Shown piece by piece: positions 25,460 through 34,938 of a stretch of DNA of 64,000 nt. Source of the stretch: Streptomyces lateritius. Its GTDB lineage: Bacteria > Actinomycetota > Actinomycetes > Streptomycetales > Streptomycetaceae. Both the position numbers and the translations under genes were made by a program. The first letter of the stretch is position 1; each line of letters opens with the position of its first letter. Under the pieces are notes generated by a model, which was not told the DNA's origin, made no database searches, and was given only the letters and a program-made list of their open reading frames with translations. The stretch covers positions 183,688-247,687 of the forward strand of contig NZ_BMTO01000010.1 of the NCBI RefSeq assembly GCF_014649715.1. Direction: 5' to 3'.

Positions 25460-27358
25460 ATGCAGATTCGCGATCTACCGTACGCCGATCCAGGGGTCCC
25501 CGACGTCCGCTCGGGCACCCGGTTCCTCCTCTGGCTCGGCCGCTGCCAACTCGGCGGACAGGTCAGGACCCTGCTCTGGGGACTGCTGCTGCAACTCGCC
25601 ATCGCCGGACTCCCCCTCGCCGTCGGACTCGCCGTGCAGGCGGTCGTGGACCGCGACGACGGGCGGCTCGCGCTCGCGGGCGGTCTGCTCGCGCTGCTCG
25701 GCGCGGGCATCGCGGTCGGCGACGTGATGGTCCACCGCACCGCCGTCACCAACTGGATCACGGCCGCCGCGCGGGTCCAGCAGCTGCTCTCCCGCAAGAC
25801 CGCCGAACTGGGCTCCGTCCTGACCCGGCGGGTCGCCGCCGGCGAGGTCGTGGCCGTCTCCACCGGTGACGTCGAGAAGATCGGCTGGTTCGTGGAGGCG
25901 CTCTCCCGGTTCACCGCCGCGGCCGTGACCCTGGTCCTCGTCTGCGTCGGCCTGGTCGTCTACCAGCCCGCGCTCGGCGCCGTGGTCGCGGTCGGCATCC
26001 CGGTGCTCGCCCTCGCGGTTCTGCCGCTGCTGCCCCGCGCCACGCGCCGGGCGGACGTCCAGCGCGAGAAGGCGGGCAAGGCCACGGAGCTGGCCTCGGA
26101 CACCGTGGCGGGCCTGCGGGTGCTCCGCGGCATCGGCGGCGAGGAGCTGTTCCTCGGCCGCTACCGCACCGCCTCCCAGGAGGTACGCAGGGCCGCCGTT
26201 CGCAGCGCCCGCATGTGGGCGCTGATCGCGGCGATCCAGGTCTTCCTGCCGGGCATCCTGCTCATCGCCGTCGTGGCGTACGGAGCGCGGCTCGCCCTGG
26301 ACGGACGTATCACGGTCGGTGAACTGGTCACCGTCTACGGAGCGGTGGCCCTCACCCACCATCCCTTGCGGAACTTCGAGGAGATCGCGATGGCCTTCTC
26401 CTTCTCCCGGCCGTCCGCCAAGCGCGCCGCCGGCGTCCTCGCGCTCGACCGCACCACGACGACGGTGAAGACCACCGCCGAGACCACCGCGACGAGCGAG
26501 CGGTCCCGGCCCTCCGGCGGCGACCTGTACGACCCGGCCACCGGACTGCTCGCCCCCGCCGGTCTCCTCACCGCGGTCGTCTGCGGTGACCCGGACGCGG
26601 CCGGACGGCTCGCGGACCGGCTCGGCGGCCACCCCACCGAACCGGGCGAGGACCACACCTCGGTGCTGCTCGACGGCGTGCCGCTCGACGAGATGGAGCT
26701 GGCCACCGCCCGTACGGCCGTCCTGGTGCAGGACAAGGAGCCGGTCCTGCTCTCCGGCACGCTCCGCGAACTCCTCGGCGTCCCGTCCTCCGGTGCGGTG
26801 CCCGCCGAGCACGCCCTGGCCGCCGCCCAGTGCGGGGACGTCCTGGACGCGCTCGCCCAGGCCTCCGTCAACAGCGACGGCGACCCGATGGAGACCCCGA
26901 TCACCGAACGCGGCCGGTCGCTCTCCGGCGGTCAGCGCCAGCGCCTGGCCCTGGCCCGCTCCCTGGTCACCGATCCGGAGGTGCTCGTCCTCGACGAACC
27001 GACCTCGGCCGTCGACTCGCACACCGAGGCCCGGGTCGCGGCCGGCGTCAAACGGCTTCGCGCGGGCGGCACGACGGTGGTCCTGGCCTCGTCGCCGCTG
27101 CTGCTCGACGTCGCGGACCGGGTCGTGCTGATCCACGACGACGAGGTGGTGGCCGTGGGGACGCACCGCGACCTGCTGCGCGACGAGCCGCGCTACCGCG
27201 CCGTCGTCACCCGCGAGACGGACGAGGAACTCGCAGGCGGCGCCTCCTCCGGCGCGCCGGGACCACGCGAAGAACGCCCGGAGCGTCAAGAACGCGAAGA
27301 AGTCGAAGCACTCGAGAAGATCGAGGAAATCGAAGAGCTGGAAGGAGAGTCGGCATGA
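25460..27358 (+). CDS. ABC exporter subunit with a degenerate ATP site
   Basis: A fused permease-ATPase of about 632 residues with six membrane helices. The usual Walker A is missing: its place holds CGDPDAAGRLA (residues 375-385), without Lys-Ser/Thr. The signature LSGGQ (about 488-492) and Walker B VLVLDEPTSAVD are intact, but the switch His is replaced by Ser (LASSP, near 544). It therefore cannot hold ATP in its own Walker A, but it can complete the site of a partner. The last 60 residues are a Glu/Arg-rich coiled tail (REEVEALEKIEEIEELEGE). Start ATG 25460 is preferred over a TTG-initiated reading at 25400, which lacks a ribosome binding site. The next gene overlaps it by ATGA and is its partner. 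Confidence 0.85.
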   Translation: MQIRDLPYADPGVPDVRSGTRFLLWLGRCQLGGQVRTLLWGLLLQLAIAGLPLAVGLAVQAVVDRDDGRLALAGGLLALLGAGIAVGDVMVHRTAVTNWITAAARVQQLLSRKTAELGSVLTRRVAAGEVVAVSTGDVEKIGWFVEALSRFTAAAVTLVLVCVGLVVYQPALGAVVAVGIPVLALAVLPLLPRATRRADVQREKAGKATELASDTVAGLRVLRGIGGEELFLGRYRTASQEVRRAAVRSARMWALIAAIQVFLPGILLIAVVAYGARLALDGRITVGELVTVYGAVALTHHPLRNFEEIAMAFSFSRPSAKRAAGVLALDRTTTTVKTTAETTATSERSRPSGGDLYDPATGLLAPAGLLTAVVCGDPDAAGRLADRLGGHPTEPGEDHTSVLLDGVPLDEMELATARTAVLVQDKEPVLLSGTLRELLGVPSSGAVPAEHALAAAQCGDVLDALAQASVNSDGDPMETPITERGRSLSGGQRQRLALARSLVTDPEVLVLDEPTSAVDSHTEARVAAGVKRLRAGGTTVVLASSPLLLDVADRVVLIHDDEVVAVGTHRDLLRDEPRYRAVVTRETDEELAGGASSGAPGPREERPERQEREEVEALEKIEEIEELEGESA

Positions 27359-29136
27359 TCGGCCTGGCGCCACCGGCGTACGACCCGGCGGCCCCGCGGA
27401 CGGCGACCACCCTCCCCGTCGGCACGCCCGCGACCGTACGCGCCTACGTCCGGGAGCTGCTGCGCCGCCACCGCAGGGCGTTCGTGCTGCTCGTCCTCGT
27501 CAACGCGATCGCCGTGATCGCCTCGATGGCCGGTCCCTACCTCCTCGGCTCGCTCGTGGAGCGGCTCGCCACCGGCGAGCGTGAGCTGCGACTGGGCCGG
27601 ACCGTCGCCCTCTTCGCGGTCGCGCTCGCCGTCCAGACGTACTTCGTCCGTCTGGTGCGTCTGCGCGGCGCGACGCTCGGCGAGGAGATGCTGGCCGATC
27701 TGCGCGAGGACTTCCTCGTCCGGTCGGTCGGCCTGCCGCCGGGTGTCCTGGAGCGGGCCGGGACCGGCGACCTGCTGTCCCGGATCACCACCGACATCGA
27801 CCGGCTGGCCAACGCGATGCGTGAGGCCGTGCCGCAGCTCGCCATCGGTGTGGTCTGGGCCGGGCTGCTGATCGGCGGCCTCGCCGCGACCGCGCCGCCG
27901 CTCGCGCTCGCGCTGGTGCCGGCCGCGCTGCTGCTGCTCGTGGGCTGCCGCTGGTACTTCAAGCGGGCGCCGTCCGCGTACCGCTCGGAGGCCGCGGGGT
28001 ACGCGGCGGTCGCCGCCGTCCTCGCCGAGACGGTCGACGCCGGCCGCACGGTCGAGGCGCACCGCCTCGGTGCCCGCCGGATCGCCCTCTCGGACCGGCG
28101 GATCAGCGAGTGGACGGCGTGGGAGCGGTACACCCTCTTCCTGCGCTCGGTCCTCTTCCCGGTCGTCAACCTCACGCACACCCTGGTCCTGGCGGGCGTG
28201 CTGATGCTCGGCGGGGTCTTCGTCCTGCGGGGCTGGATCACCGTGGGACAGCTGACCACGGGCGCGCTGCTGGCGCAGATGCTGGTGGATCCGATCGGCA
28301 TCGTCCTGCGCTGGTACGACGAACTGCAGGTGGCCCAGGTGTCGCTGGCCCGGCTCGTCGGCGTCCGGGACATCGAGCCGGACGCGGGGGACGGCGAGGT
28401 ACGGCCCGAGGGGCGGGCCGTCCGGGCGGACGAGGTGCGCTTCGGGTACCGCGAAGGCGTCGACGTCCTGCACCGGGTGTCCATGGACGTGGCCCCGGGG
28501 ACGCGGCTTGCTCTCGTCGGTCCGTCGGGCGCGGGCAAGTCGACGCTCGGCCGGCTCCTCGCGGGCATCTACGCACCGCGACTGGGATCGGTCACGCTCG
28601 GCGACGCGGAGCTGGCGAAGATGCCGGCCGAGCGGGTCCGCGAGCATGTGGCGCTGGTCAACCAGGAGCACCACGTCTTCGTCGGCTCGCTGCGGGACAA
28701 CCTGCTGCTCGCGCGGTCGGGCGCCGCGGACGGCGAGCTGTGGGCGGCGCTGAGCGCGGTGGACGCGGAGGGCTGGGCCCGCGCCCTTGCGGAGGGCCTG
28801 GACACGGAGGTCGGCTCGGGCGGGCTCGCGCTCACCCCGGCCCAGGCCCAGCAGATCGCCCTCGCGCGGCTGGTCCTCGCGGACCCGCACACGCTGGTCC
28901 TGGACGAGGCGACCTCGCTCCTGGACCCGCGGGCGGCCCGCCATCTGGAGCGCTCGCTGGCCCGGGTCCTGGACGGCCGCACGGTCGTGGCGATCGCACA
29001 CCGGCTGCACACGGCACACGACGCCGATGTGATCGCGGTGGTCGAGGAGGGCCGGATCAGCGAGCTGGGCAGCCATGACGAGCTGGTGGCGGCGGACGGG
29101 GCGTACGCGGCCCTGTGGCGGTCCTGGCACGGCTGA
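27355..29136 (+). CDS. ABC exporter subunit, partner with intact Walker A
   Basis: A 593-residue permease-ATPase. Walker A GPSGAGKST (residues 389-397), Walker B TLVLDEATSLLD and switch IAHRLH are canonical, but the signature reads LTPAQ (493-497) in place of LSGGQ. This is the mirror image of the upstream subunit: its Walker site can pair with that subunit's LSGGQ to give one working ATPase site, and the other site lacks all key motifs. The ATG at 27355 overlaps the upstream stop (ATGA) with GGAG before it, so the pair is translationally coupled. The substrate is unknown. Confidence 0.88.
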   Translation: MIGLAPPAYDPAAPRTATTLPVGTPATVRAYVRELLRRHRRAFVLLVLVNAIAVIASMAGPYLLGSLVERLATGERELRLGRTVALFAVALAVQTYFVRLVRLRGATLGEEMLADLREDFLVRSVGLPPGVLERAGTGDLLSRITTDIDRLANAMREAVPQLAIGVVWAGLLIGGLAATAPPLALALVPAALLLLVGCRWYFKRAPSAYRSEAAGYAAVAAVLAETVDAGRTVEAHRLGARRIALSDRRISEWTAWERYTLFLRSVLFPVVNLTHTLVLAGVLMLGGVFVLRGWITVGQLTTGALLAQMLVDPIGIVLRWYDELQVAQVSLARLVGVRDIEPDAGDGEVRPEGRAVRADEVRFGYREGVDVLHRVSMDVAPGTRLALVGPSGAGKSTLGRLLAGIYAPRLGSVTLGDAELAKMPAERVREHVALVNQEHHVFVGSLRDNLLLARSGAADGELWAALSAVDAEGWARALAEGLDTEVGSGGLALTPAQAQQIALARLVLADPHTLVLDEATSLLDPRAARHLERSLARVLDGRTVVAIAHRLHTAHDADVIAVVEEGRISELGSHDELVAADGAYAALWRSWHG

Positions 29137-29145
29137 CGGCCCGGA

Positions 29146-29184
29146 GCAGGGCCCGCCACTCCATCAGGGGCCGGCGGGCCCTGC
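29146..29184. terminator. 12-bp hairpin between convergent genes
   Basis: GCAGGGCCCGCC (29146-29157) pairs with GGCGGGCCCTGC (29173-29184) over a 15-nt loop, just past the ABC stop and facing the convergent HAF-repeat gene. Confidence 0.75.
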
Positions 29185-29230
29185 CTCATTCCGGACGGAT
29201 GCCGGTGCTCCTCGGGCGGTACGCCGTTTC

Positions 29231-30376
29231 CTACGGGTGGTACGCCTGCCGCGAGGCGCATGTCCAGATCACCGGGCGGAGGCGGCCGGCGGCATCCACC
29301 GCCCGGCCGCCGACCCGGTCGTCGTCCGCGACCGCGTACGCGGCGGAGGCACCCTCCGGGGCAAGACGGGGCAGGACGAGCGCGGGGCCCGCGCCCGGCC
29401 AGTACTGGGCCTGCTCGGGCGGGGCGGTGTCCGGCGGCCACGGGCCGGTGATCGGCGAGTCGGCCACGGTGCCGACGGCGACGCCGCCGCTCGGGCTGAT
29501 GTCCTCCAGGGTGGCGGAGGTCCGGCCACCGGGAGGCGCGATCCACAGCGGCGCTTCGGTGTAGGGAGGCGCCCAGTGCAGACCGGCCGATTCCATGGCC
29601 CTGCTGTAGCTGAAGGTGCCGGCCATGCGGCCCCGGTCGTCGATGTCGCGGGGTGCGTAGGAGGAGTAGGTGTCCCCCGGGTTCACGGGCGGCAGCTCGC
29701 GCGCCGGCGCCGACCGGTCCGCGGACCAGAGCAGGGCGACGTGGTAGCCGGCGTATTCCTCGCCCTCGCCGTAGCCGTGCCCGACGATCTGGCCCCGGTT
29801 GTTGATCCCGGTGACCTCCTCGACCCGGACGTGCGCGGGAACCGCGAGCTCACGGCGGATCGTCCGGCCGGACCACTCGACGCCCGTGGCCCACCCGTCG
29901 GCGCCGTGGCGGTAGCCCACGATCCTGCCGCGGTCGTCGACGTCCTTGGCGTATCCGCCGCCCTGAAGCAGGGTGACCGCACGCGCTCCGGCCCGGTAGC
30001 TGAAGGGGGTGGGGCCCCGTCCCGGGCCGGACAGGGTGCCGACCATGAGGCCGTGCCGGTTGACCGCCTCCACGGTTCCCCCGGTATGTCCTGCCGGCAG
30101 CGGAACGGCGCGGAGCCGTGTCCCGCGCCAGTACACCGGCTTCCCGCCGGAGCCGCCGACCGCCGTCCCGCCCCGGCCGAGGTCGGTGACCACTCCCCCG
30201 CCCGTCGCGGACAGCGTGCCGAGCACCGTGATCGACGGTGGGCAGGGACGGGGCCCGGCCGCCTGTGCCGGTGACTGCGCCGGTACGGCGAGGGCGAGAG
30301 CGAGGGCGGCCAGTGCCGTCACCGCCGCCGCCCCCCGTCTCGCTCGGCGCGCCATGCGTATGTGCTGTTCCTCCAT
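29231..30376 (-). CDS. Secreted HAF-repeat (beta-propeller-like) protein
   Basis: A 381-residue secreted protein: a basic head and hydrophobic stretch (residues 9-33) form a signal peptide with likely cleavage near AQAAG. The mature part repeats units of about 45-55 residues containing ...(I/V)(D/N)(D/N)RGR(I/M)(V/A)G..., for example KDVDDRGRIVGYR, TGINNRGQIVGHG and RDIDDRGRMAGTF, each followed by an aromatic patch. This is the HAF-repeat pattern of extracellular proteins of unknown role. GTG/ATG choice: ATG 30376 has a G-rich ribosome binding site five bases upstream. No enzyme motif is visible. Confidence 0.72.
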   Translation of the reverse strand: MEEQHIRMARRARRGAAAVTALAALALALAVPAQSPAQAAGPRPCPPSITVLGTLSATGGGVVTDLGRGGTAVGGSGGKPVYWRGTRLRAVPLPAGHTGGTVEAVNRHGLMVGTLSGPGRGPTPFSYRAGARAVTLLQGGGYAKDVDDRGRIVGYRHGADGWATGVEWSGRTIRRELAVPAHVRVEEVTGINNRGQIVGHGYGEGEEYAGYHVALLWSADRSAPARELPPVNPGDTYSSYAPRDIDDRGRMAGTFSYSRAMESAGLHWAPPYTEAPLWIAPPGGRTSATLEDISPSGGVAVGTVADSPITGPWPPDTAPPEQAQYWPGAGPALVLPRLAPEGASAAYAVADDDRVGGRAVDAAGRLRPVIWTCASRQAYHP

Positions 30377-30509
30377 GCGGACCCCCCAGGCCGGCAGTCG
30401 GATCCGACGGACACCTGACGGCCCGTCGGGAGCACCACATCATGGACGGCCCGCGGGCCGGGGCGCCAGACGGCGCGCGCGTCTTCCGGCCACGGCCTGC
30501 GGGGGGGCT

Positions 30510-31301
30510 CTACAGGAAGCCCAGAGCCGACGCCCCGCCGACGCCGCCCAGCAGCATGAAGGCGGGCATCAGGACCTTCAGCTCGACCCAGCTCCCCGCG
30601 CGGAAGCGCATGCCCTTCGGCGGGCCGACCGGGTACCAGCGCTTGCGGCCGACCGGGATCGGCCACAGGATCGGGCAGCCGGAGACGGTCAGCGCGTCGC
30701 CGATGTCGTGGACGAGAGCGCCCAGGACGATCGGCAGGCCGAGCCAGAGGTACTCCTGGCCGGGACCGGTGAAGAGCCAGTCCGCGCCGTTGCCGGGCTT
30801 GTCCAGCACGCCCGCGAGGATCCAGGCGCTGGTGGCGCCGAGCAGCCAGACCAGGACGTCGCTGGACATCCGCGCGGCCCGCCACAGCAGGCCCTCGACG
30901 GCCAGGACCAGGTGGACGAAGAGGATCGCGAGGACGGCCCAGCGGCCGCCGGTGACGGCGGCGACCGAGGCTCCGGCGCCGGTGAGGACCGCCCACAGCC
31001 AGGTGTGGGTGAGCGTGCGGTGCCCGCCCGAGCGGCGGGGGTCGGCGGGAGAGCGGGTCGCCTTGTAGACCGCGTACGAGAGCTTGTCGACGATCTCGCA
31101 CAATCCCTTGGAGACCGGTCCGAAGGCGCGCGAGATGGTCGCGGACTTGTGGTCGAGGTCCGGGGCGAGGGCCGCGCCCGCGCAGATGAGCGCTCCGACG
31201 ACGACGACCGGCCAGGGCATCGGGTGGCCCGCGGCGGCCGTCGCCGCCCCGACGCCCAGCCAGGCGGCCGCTCCGGACAGCGAGTGCGCCGGTCCCATCA
31301 T
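30510..31301 (-). CDS. Membrane-bound metal-dependent hydrolase family (YdjM/DUF457)
   Basis: A 263-residue polytopic membrane protein. HSLSG near the N-terminus, PDLDHKSATISRAFGP (near residues 47-62) and RRSGGHRTLTHTWLW (near 89-103) are the conserved His/Asp elements of the YdjM/DUF457 family, which are thought to bind a metal but have no agreed substrate. About five membrane helices are visible. It is divergent from the helicase gene with a 131-nt spacer. Confidence 0.82.
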   Translation of the reverse strand: MMGPAHSLSGAAAWLGVGAATAAAGHPMPWPVVVVGALICAGAALAPDLDHKSATISRAFGPVSKGLCEIVDKLSYAVYKATRSPADPRRSGGHRTLTHTWLWAVLTGAGASVAAVTGGRWAVLAILFVHLVLAVEGLLWRAARMSSDVLVWLLGATSAWILAGVLDKPGNGADWLFTGPGQEYLWLGLPIVLGALVHDIGDALTVSGCPILWPIPVGRKRWYPVGPPKGMRFRAGSWVELKVLMPAFMLLGGVGGASALGFL

Positions 31302-31432
31302 GCTCGTTCCCGCCCCGTTCCTCCGGCGCCGGCGCTCACTTGACGACCGGTCGACGAGGCAGCGTATCGTCCGTGATCTTGCGCCCGGCGGCCGGTTCCC
31401 TCATCCGAGCGGAAGCCAGGCAAGATGGGGGC

Positions 31433-33946
31433 GTGACCCTTATCGATCAGCTCCCGCCGAACGCCGACCCCGACGCCCTCTTCGAGGCTTTCTCCTCATG
31501 GGCGGAGGGCCGGGGCATCACGCTCTACCCGGCCCAGGAAGAGGCGCTGATCGAGGTGGTCTCCGGCGCCAACGTGATCTTGTCCACCCCCACCGGCTCC
31601 GGAAAGTCACTGGTCGCGGCGGCGGCGCACTTCACCGCGCTGGCGAACGACCAGGTGACCTTCTACACGGCGCCGATCAAGGCGCTGGTGTCGGAGAAGT
31701 TCTTCGACCTGTGCAAGCTCTTCGGCACCGAGAACGTCGGCATGCTGACCGGCGACGCGTCCGTGAACGCCGACGCGCCCGTCATCTGCTGCACGGCCGA
31801 GGTGCTGGCGTCCATCGCGCTGCGGGACGGGAAGTACGCCGACATCGGCCAGGTCGTGATGGACGAGTTCCACTTCTACGCCGAGCCGGACCGCGGCTGG
31901 GCATGGCAGATCCCGCTCCTGGAACTGCCCCAGGCGCAGTTCGTCCTCATGTCGGCGACGCTCGGCGACGTGTCGATGTTCGAGAAGGACCTGACCCGGC
32001 GCACGGGCCGGCCGACCTCGGTGGTCCGCTCGGCGAGCCGGCCGGTGCCGCTCTCGTACGAGTACCGCCTGACGCCCATCACGGACACCCTGACCGAGCT
32101 CCTGGAGACCAAGCAGGCGCCGGTCTACATCGTCCACTTCACGCAGGCGCAGGCCGTCGAGCGGGCGCAGTCGCTGATGAGCATCAACATGTGCTCGCGC
32201 GAGGAGAAGGACAAGATCGCCGAGCTGATCGGCAACTTCCGCTTCACCACCAAGTTCGGCCAGAACCTCTCGCGGTACGTGCGCCACGGCATCGGTGTCC
32301 ACCACGCGGGCATGCTCCCCAAATACCGCCGTCTCGTCGAGAAGCTGGCCCAGGCGGGTTTGCTGAAGGTGATCTGCGGTACGGACACGCTCGGCGTCGG
32401 CGTCAACGTGCCGATCCGTACGGTGCTCTTCACGGCGCTGACGAAGTACGACGGCACTCGGGTGCGCACGCTGCGCGCGCGGGAGTTCCACCAGATCGCG
32501 GGGCGGGCCGGCCGCGCGGGCTTCGACACGGCGGGGCTCGTGGTCGCGCAGGCGCCCGAGCACGTCATCGAGAACGAGAAGGCGCTCGCGAAGGCCGGCG
32601 ACGACCCGAAGAAGCGCCGCAAGGTGGTGCGCAAGAAGGCCCCGGAGGGCTTCGTCGCCTGGAGCGACACCACCTTCGAGAAGCTGATCGGCGCCGAGCC
32701 GGAGCCGCTGACCTCCCGCTTCAAGGTCACCAACATCATGCTGCTCTCGGTAATCGCCCGGCCGGGCAACGCGTTCGAGGCGATGCGCAAGCTCCTGGAG
32801 GACAACCACGAGCCGCGCAAGGCGCAGCTGCGGCACATCCGCCGGGCCATCGCGATCTACCGTTCACTGCTGGACGGCGGTGTCGTGGAGCAGCTCGACA
32901 AGCCGGACGCGGAGGGCCGCACGATCCGGCTCACCGTCGACCTCCAGCAGGACTTCGCGCTCAACCAGCCGCTGTCGACGTTCGCGCTCGCCGCGTTCGA
33001 CCTGCTCGACCCGGAGTCGCCGTCCTACGCCCTGGACATGGTCTCGGTCGTCGAGTCGACCCTCGACGACCCGCGCCAGATCCTCGCCGCCATGCAGAAC
33101 AAGGCGCGCGGCGAGGCGGTCGGGCAGATGAAGGCCGACGGCGTCGAGTACGAGGAGCGCATGGAGCGGCTCCAGGACATCTCGTACCCGAAGCCGCTGG
33201 AGGAGCTGCTCTGGCACGCGTACGACGTCTACCGGAAGTCGCACCCGTGGGTCGGCGACCACCCGGTCTCGCCGAAGTCCGTCATCCGTGACATGTACGA
33301 ACGGGCGCTGTCCTTCACGGAGTTCACGTCCTGGTACGAGCTGGCGCGGACCGAGGGCATCGTGCTGCGCTATCTCGCGAGCGCGTACAAGGCGCTGGAC
33401 CACACGATCCCGGACGATCTGAAGACCGAGGACCTGACCGACCTGATCGAGTGGCTGGGCGAGATGGTGCGCCAGGTGGACTCCTCGCTGCTCGACGAGT
33501 GGGAGCAGCTGGCGAACCCCGAGGTGGAGACGGCCGAGGAGGCCCAGGAGAAGGCCGACCAGGTCAAGCCGGTCACGGCGAACACCCGGGCCTTCCGGGT
33601 CCTGGTCCGCAACGCGATGTTCCGCCGCGTGGAGCTGGCGGCCCTGGACAACGTCGACGCGCTGGGCGAGCTGGACGCGGACGCGGGCTGGGACGCGGAC
33701 GCGTGGGGTGAGGCGATGGACGCGTACTGGGACGAGTACGACGACCTCGGTACGGGTCCGGACGCGCGCGGTCCGAAGCTGCTCGCGATCGAGGAGGACG
33801 CGGCCCACGGTCTGTGGCGCGTCCGGCAGACGTTCGCCGACCCGAACGGCGACCATGACTGGGGCATCAGCGCGGAGGTGGATCTCGCGGCCTCCGACGA
33901 GGAGGGCCGGGCGATCGTCCGCGTGACGTCCGTCGGACAGCTGTAG
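31433..33946 (+). CDS. DEAD/DEAH-box helicase, DUF3516 type (Ski2-like)
   Basis: An 837-residue helicase. Walker A STPTGSGKS (near residues 51-59), motif II DEFH (144-147), motif III MSATLG and motif VI QIAGRAGRAG are complete. The C-terminal half is the DUF3516 extension found in actinobacterial Ski2-like helicases, thought to act on RNA; it holds an Asp-rich patch (DADAGWDADAWGE). GTG 31433 is chosen because a G-rich ribosome binding site precedes it and conservation begins with TLIDQLPP. The thioesterase gene follows after 13 nt, so they are probably co-transcribed. Confidence 0.88.
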   Translation: MTLIDQLPPNADPDALFEAFSSWAEGRGITLYPAQEEALIEVVSGANVILSTPTGSGKSLVAAAAHFTALANDQVTFYTAPIKALVSEKFFDLCKLFGTENVGMLTGDASVNADAPVICCTAEVLASIALRDGKYADIGQVVMDEFHFYAEPDRGWAWQIPLLELPQAQFVLMSATLGDVSMFEKDLTRRTGRPTSVVRSASRPVPLSYEYRLTPITDTLTELLETKQAPVYIVHFTQAQAVERAQSLMSINMCSREEKDKIAELIGNFRFTTKFGQNLSRYVRHGIGVHHAGMLPKYRRLVEKLAQAGLLKVICGTDTLGVGVNVPIRTVLFTALTKYDGTRVRTLRAREFHQIAGRAGRAGFDTAGLVVAQAPEHVIENEKALAKAGDDPKKRRKVVRKKAPEGFVAWSDTTFEKLIGAEPEPLTSRFKVTNIMLLSVIARPGNAFEAMRKLLEDNHEPRKAQLRHIRRAIAIYRSLLDGGVVEQLDKPDAEGRTIRLTVDLQQDFALNQPLSTFALAAFDLLDPESPSYALDMVSVVESTLDDPRQILAAMQNKARGEAVGQMKADGVEYEERMERLQDISYPKPLEELLWHAYDVYRKSHPWVGDHPVSPKSVIRDMYERALSFTEFTSWYELARTEGIVLRYLASAYKALDHTIPDDLKTEDLTDLIEWLGEMVRQVDSSLLDEWEQLANPEVETAEEAQEKADQVKPVTANTRAFRVLVRNAMFRRVELAALDNVDALGELDADAGWDADAWGEAMDAYWDEYDDLGTGPDARGPKLLAIEEDAAHGLWRVRQTFADPNGDHDWGISAEVDLAASDEEGRAIVRVTSVGQL

Positions 33947-33959
33947 AAGGAGCGCAGTC

Positions 33960-34826
33960 GTGACCAACCCCGCCGAGAGCCTCGTCGACCTCCTCGATCT
34001 GGAGCAGATCGAGGTCGACATCTTCCGCGGTCGCAGCCCGCAGGAGTCGCTGCAACGGGTCTTCGGCGGCCAGGTCGCGGGCCAGGCCCTGGTCGCCGCC
34101 GGTCGCACGACCGACGGCGACCGCCCGGTGCACTCGTTGCACGCCTACTTCCTGCGGCCGGGGCGTCCCGGCGTCCCGATCGTCTACCAGGTGGAGCGGG
34201 TGCGGGACGGGCGCTCGTTCACCACCCGCCGGGTCACCGCGATCCAGCAGGGCCGGACGATCTTCAACCTGACGGCCTCCTTCCATCTGCCGGAGGAGGC
34301 GGGGTTCGAGCACCAGCTTCCGCCGCGGCACATGACGGACCCGGAGACCCTGCCGAAGCTCGCGGACGAGATCCGCGACCACCTCGGCACGCTGCCGGAG
34401 GCGCTGGAGCGGATGGCGCGGCGCCAGCCGTTCGACATCCGCTACGTGGACAGGCTGCGGTGGACGCAGGAGGAGGTCAAGGACGCCGACCCGCGCAGCG
34501 CGGTGTGGATGCGGGCGGTCGGCCCGCTCGGCGACGACCCGCTGGTGCACACCTGCGCGCTGACCTACGCCTCGGACATGACGCTCCTGGACGCGGTCCG
34601 GATCCCGGTGGAGCCGCTGTGGGGTCCACGCGGCTTCGACATGGCGTCGCTGGACCACGCGATGTGGTTCCACCGGCCGTTCCGGGCGGACGAGTGGTTC
34701 CTCTACGACCAGGAGTCCCCCATCGCGACCGGTGGGCGCGGCCTGGCGCGGGGCAGGATCTACGACCGCGACGGGCGGCTGCTGGTGTCGGTGGTGCAGG
34801 AGGGCCTGTTCCGGAAGCTGTCCTGA
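33960..34826 (+). CDS. tesB: Acyl-CoA thioesterase II
   Basis: A 288-residue double-hotdog thioesterase that hydrolyses acyl-CoA to free acid and CoA. VFGGQVAGQALVAAGRT and HSLHAYFLRPG mark the first hotdog; SLDHAMWFHRPFRADEWFLYDQ contains the family Asp near the active site in the second. Length matches TesB. GTG 33960 has AAGGAG nine bases upstream and follows the helicase closely. Its role with a helicase is unclear; they may simply share a transcript. Confidence 0.9.
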   Translation: MTNPAESLVDLLDLEQIEVDIFRGRSPQESLQRVFGGQVAGQALVAAGRTTDGDRPVHSLHAYFLRPGRPGVPIVYQVERVRDGRSFTTRRVTAIQQGRTIFNLTASFHLPEEAGFEHQLPPRHMTDPETLPKLADEIRDHLGTLPEALERMARRQPFDIRYVDRLRWTQEEVKDADPRSAVWMRAVGPLGDDPLVHTCALTYASDMTLLDAVRIPVEPLWGPRGFDMASLDHAMWFHRPFRADEWFLYDQESPIATGGRGLARGRIYDRDGRLLVSVVQEGLFRKLS

Positions 34827-34840
34827 GGTACGGGCCGACG

Positions 34841-34888
34841 CCGACCGACCGTCCGACCGACCGACCGACCGACCGACCGACCGACCGA
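34841..34888. repeat. CCGA tetranucleotide tandem repeat
   Basis: Twelve consecutive tetramers, eleven CCGA and one CCGT (third unit), fill 34841-34888 in the short spacer between tesB and the glutathione peroxidase gene. The array ends about 50 nt before the peroxidase start, so copy-number change would alter the leader length. It is a simple-sequence repeat likely to slip during replication. Confidence 0.9.
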
Positions 34889-34938
34889 TCGACGAACCAT
34901 GCCGAACCTTGACGGACCATGACGAGGAGAACGTCTTC

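Noticed and set aside
27286..29130. 614-residue minus-strand frame opposite the ABC partner subunit
   Set aside because: Antisense shadow with no recognisable domain; the plus strand carries all ATPase motifs.
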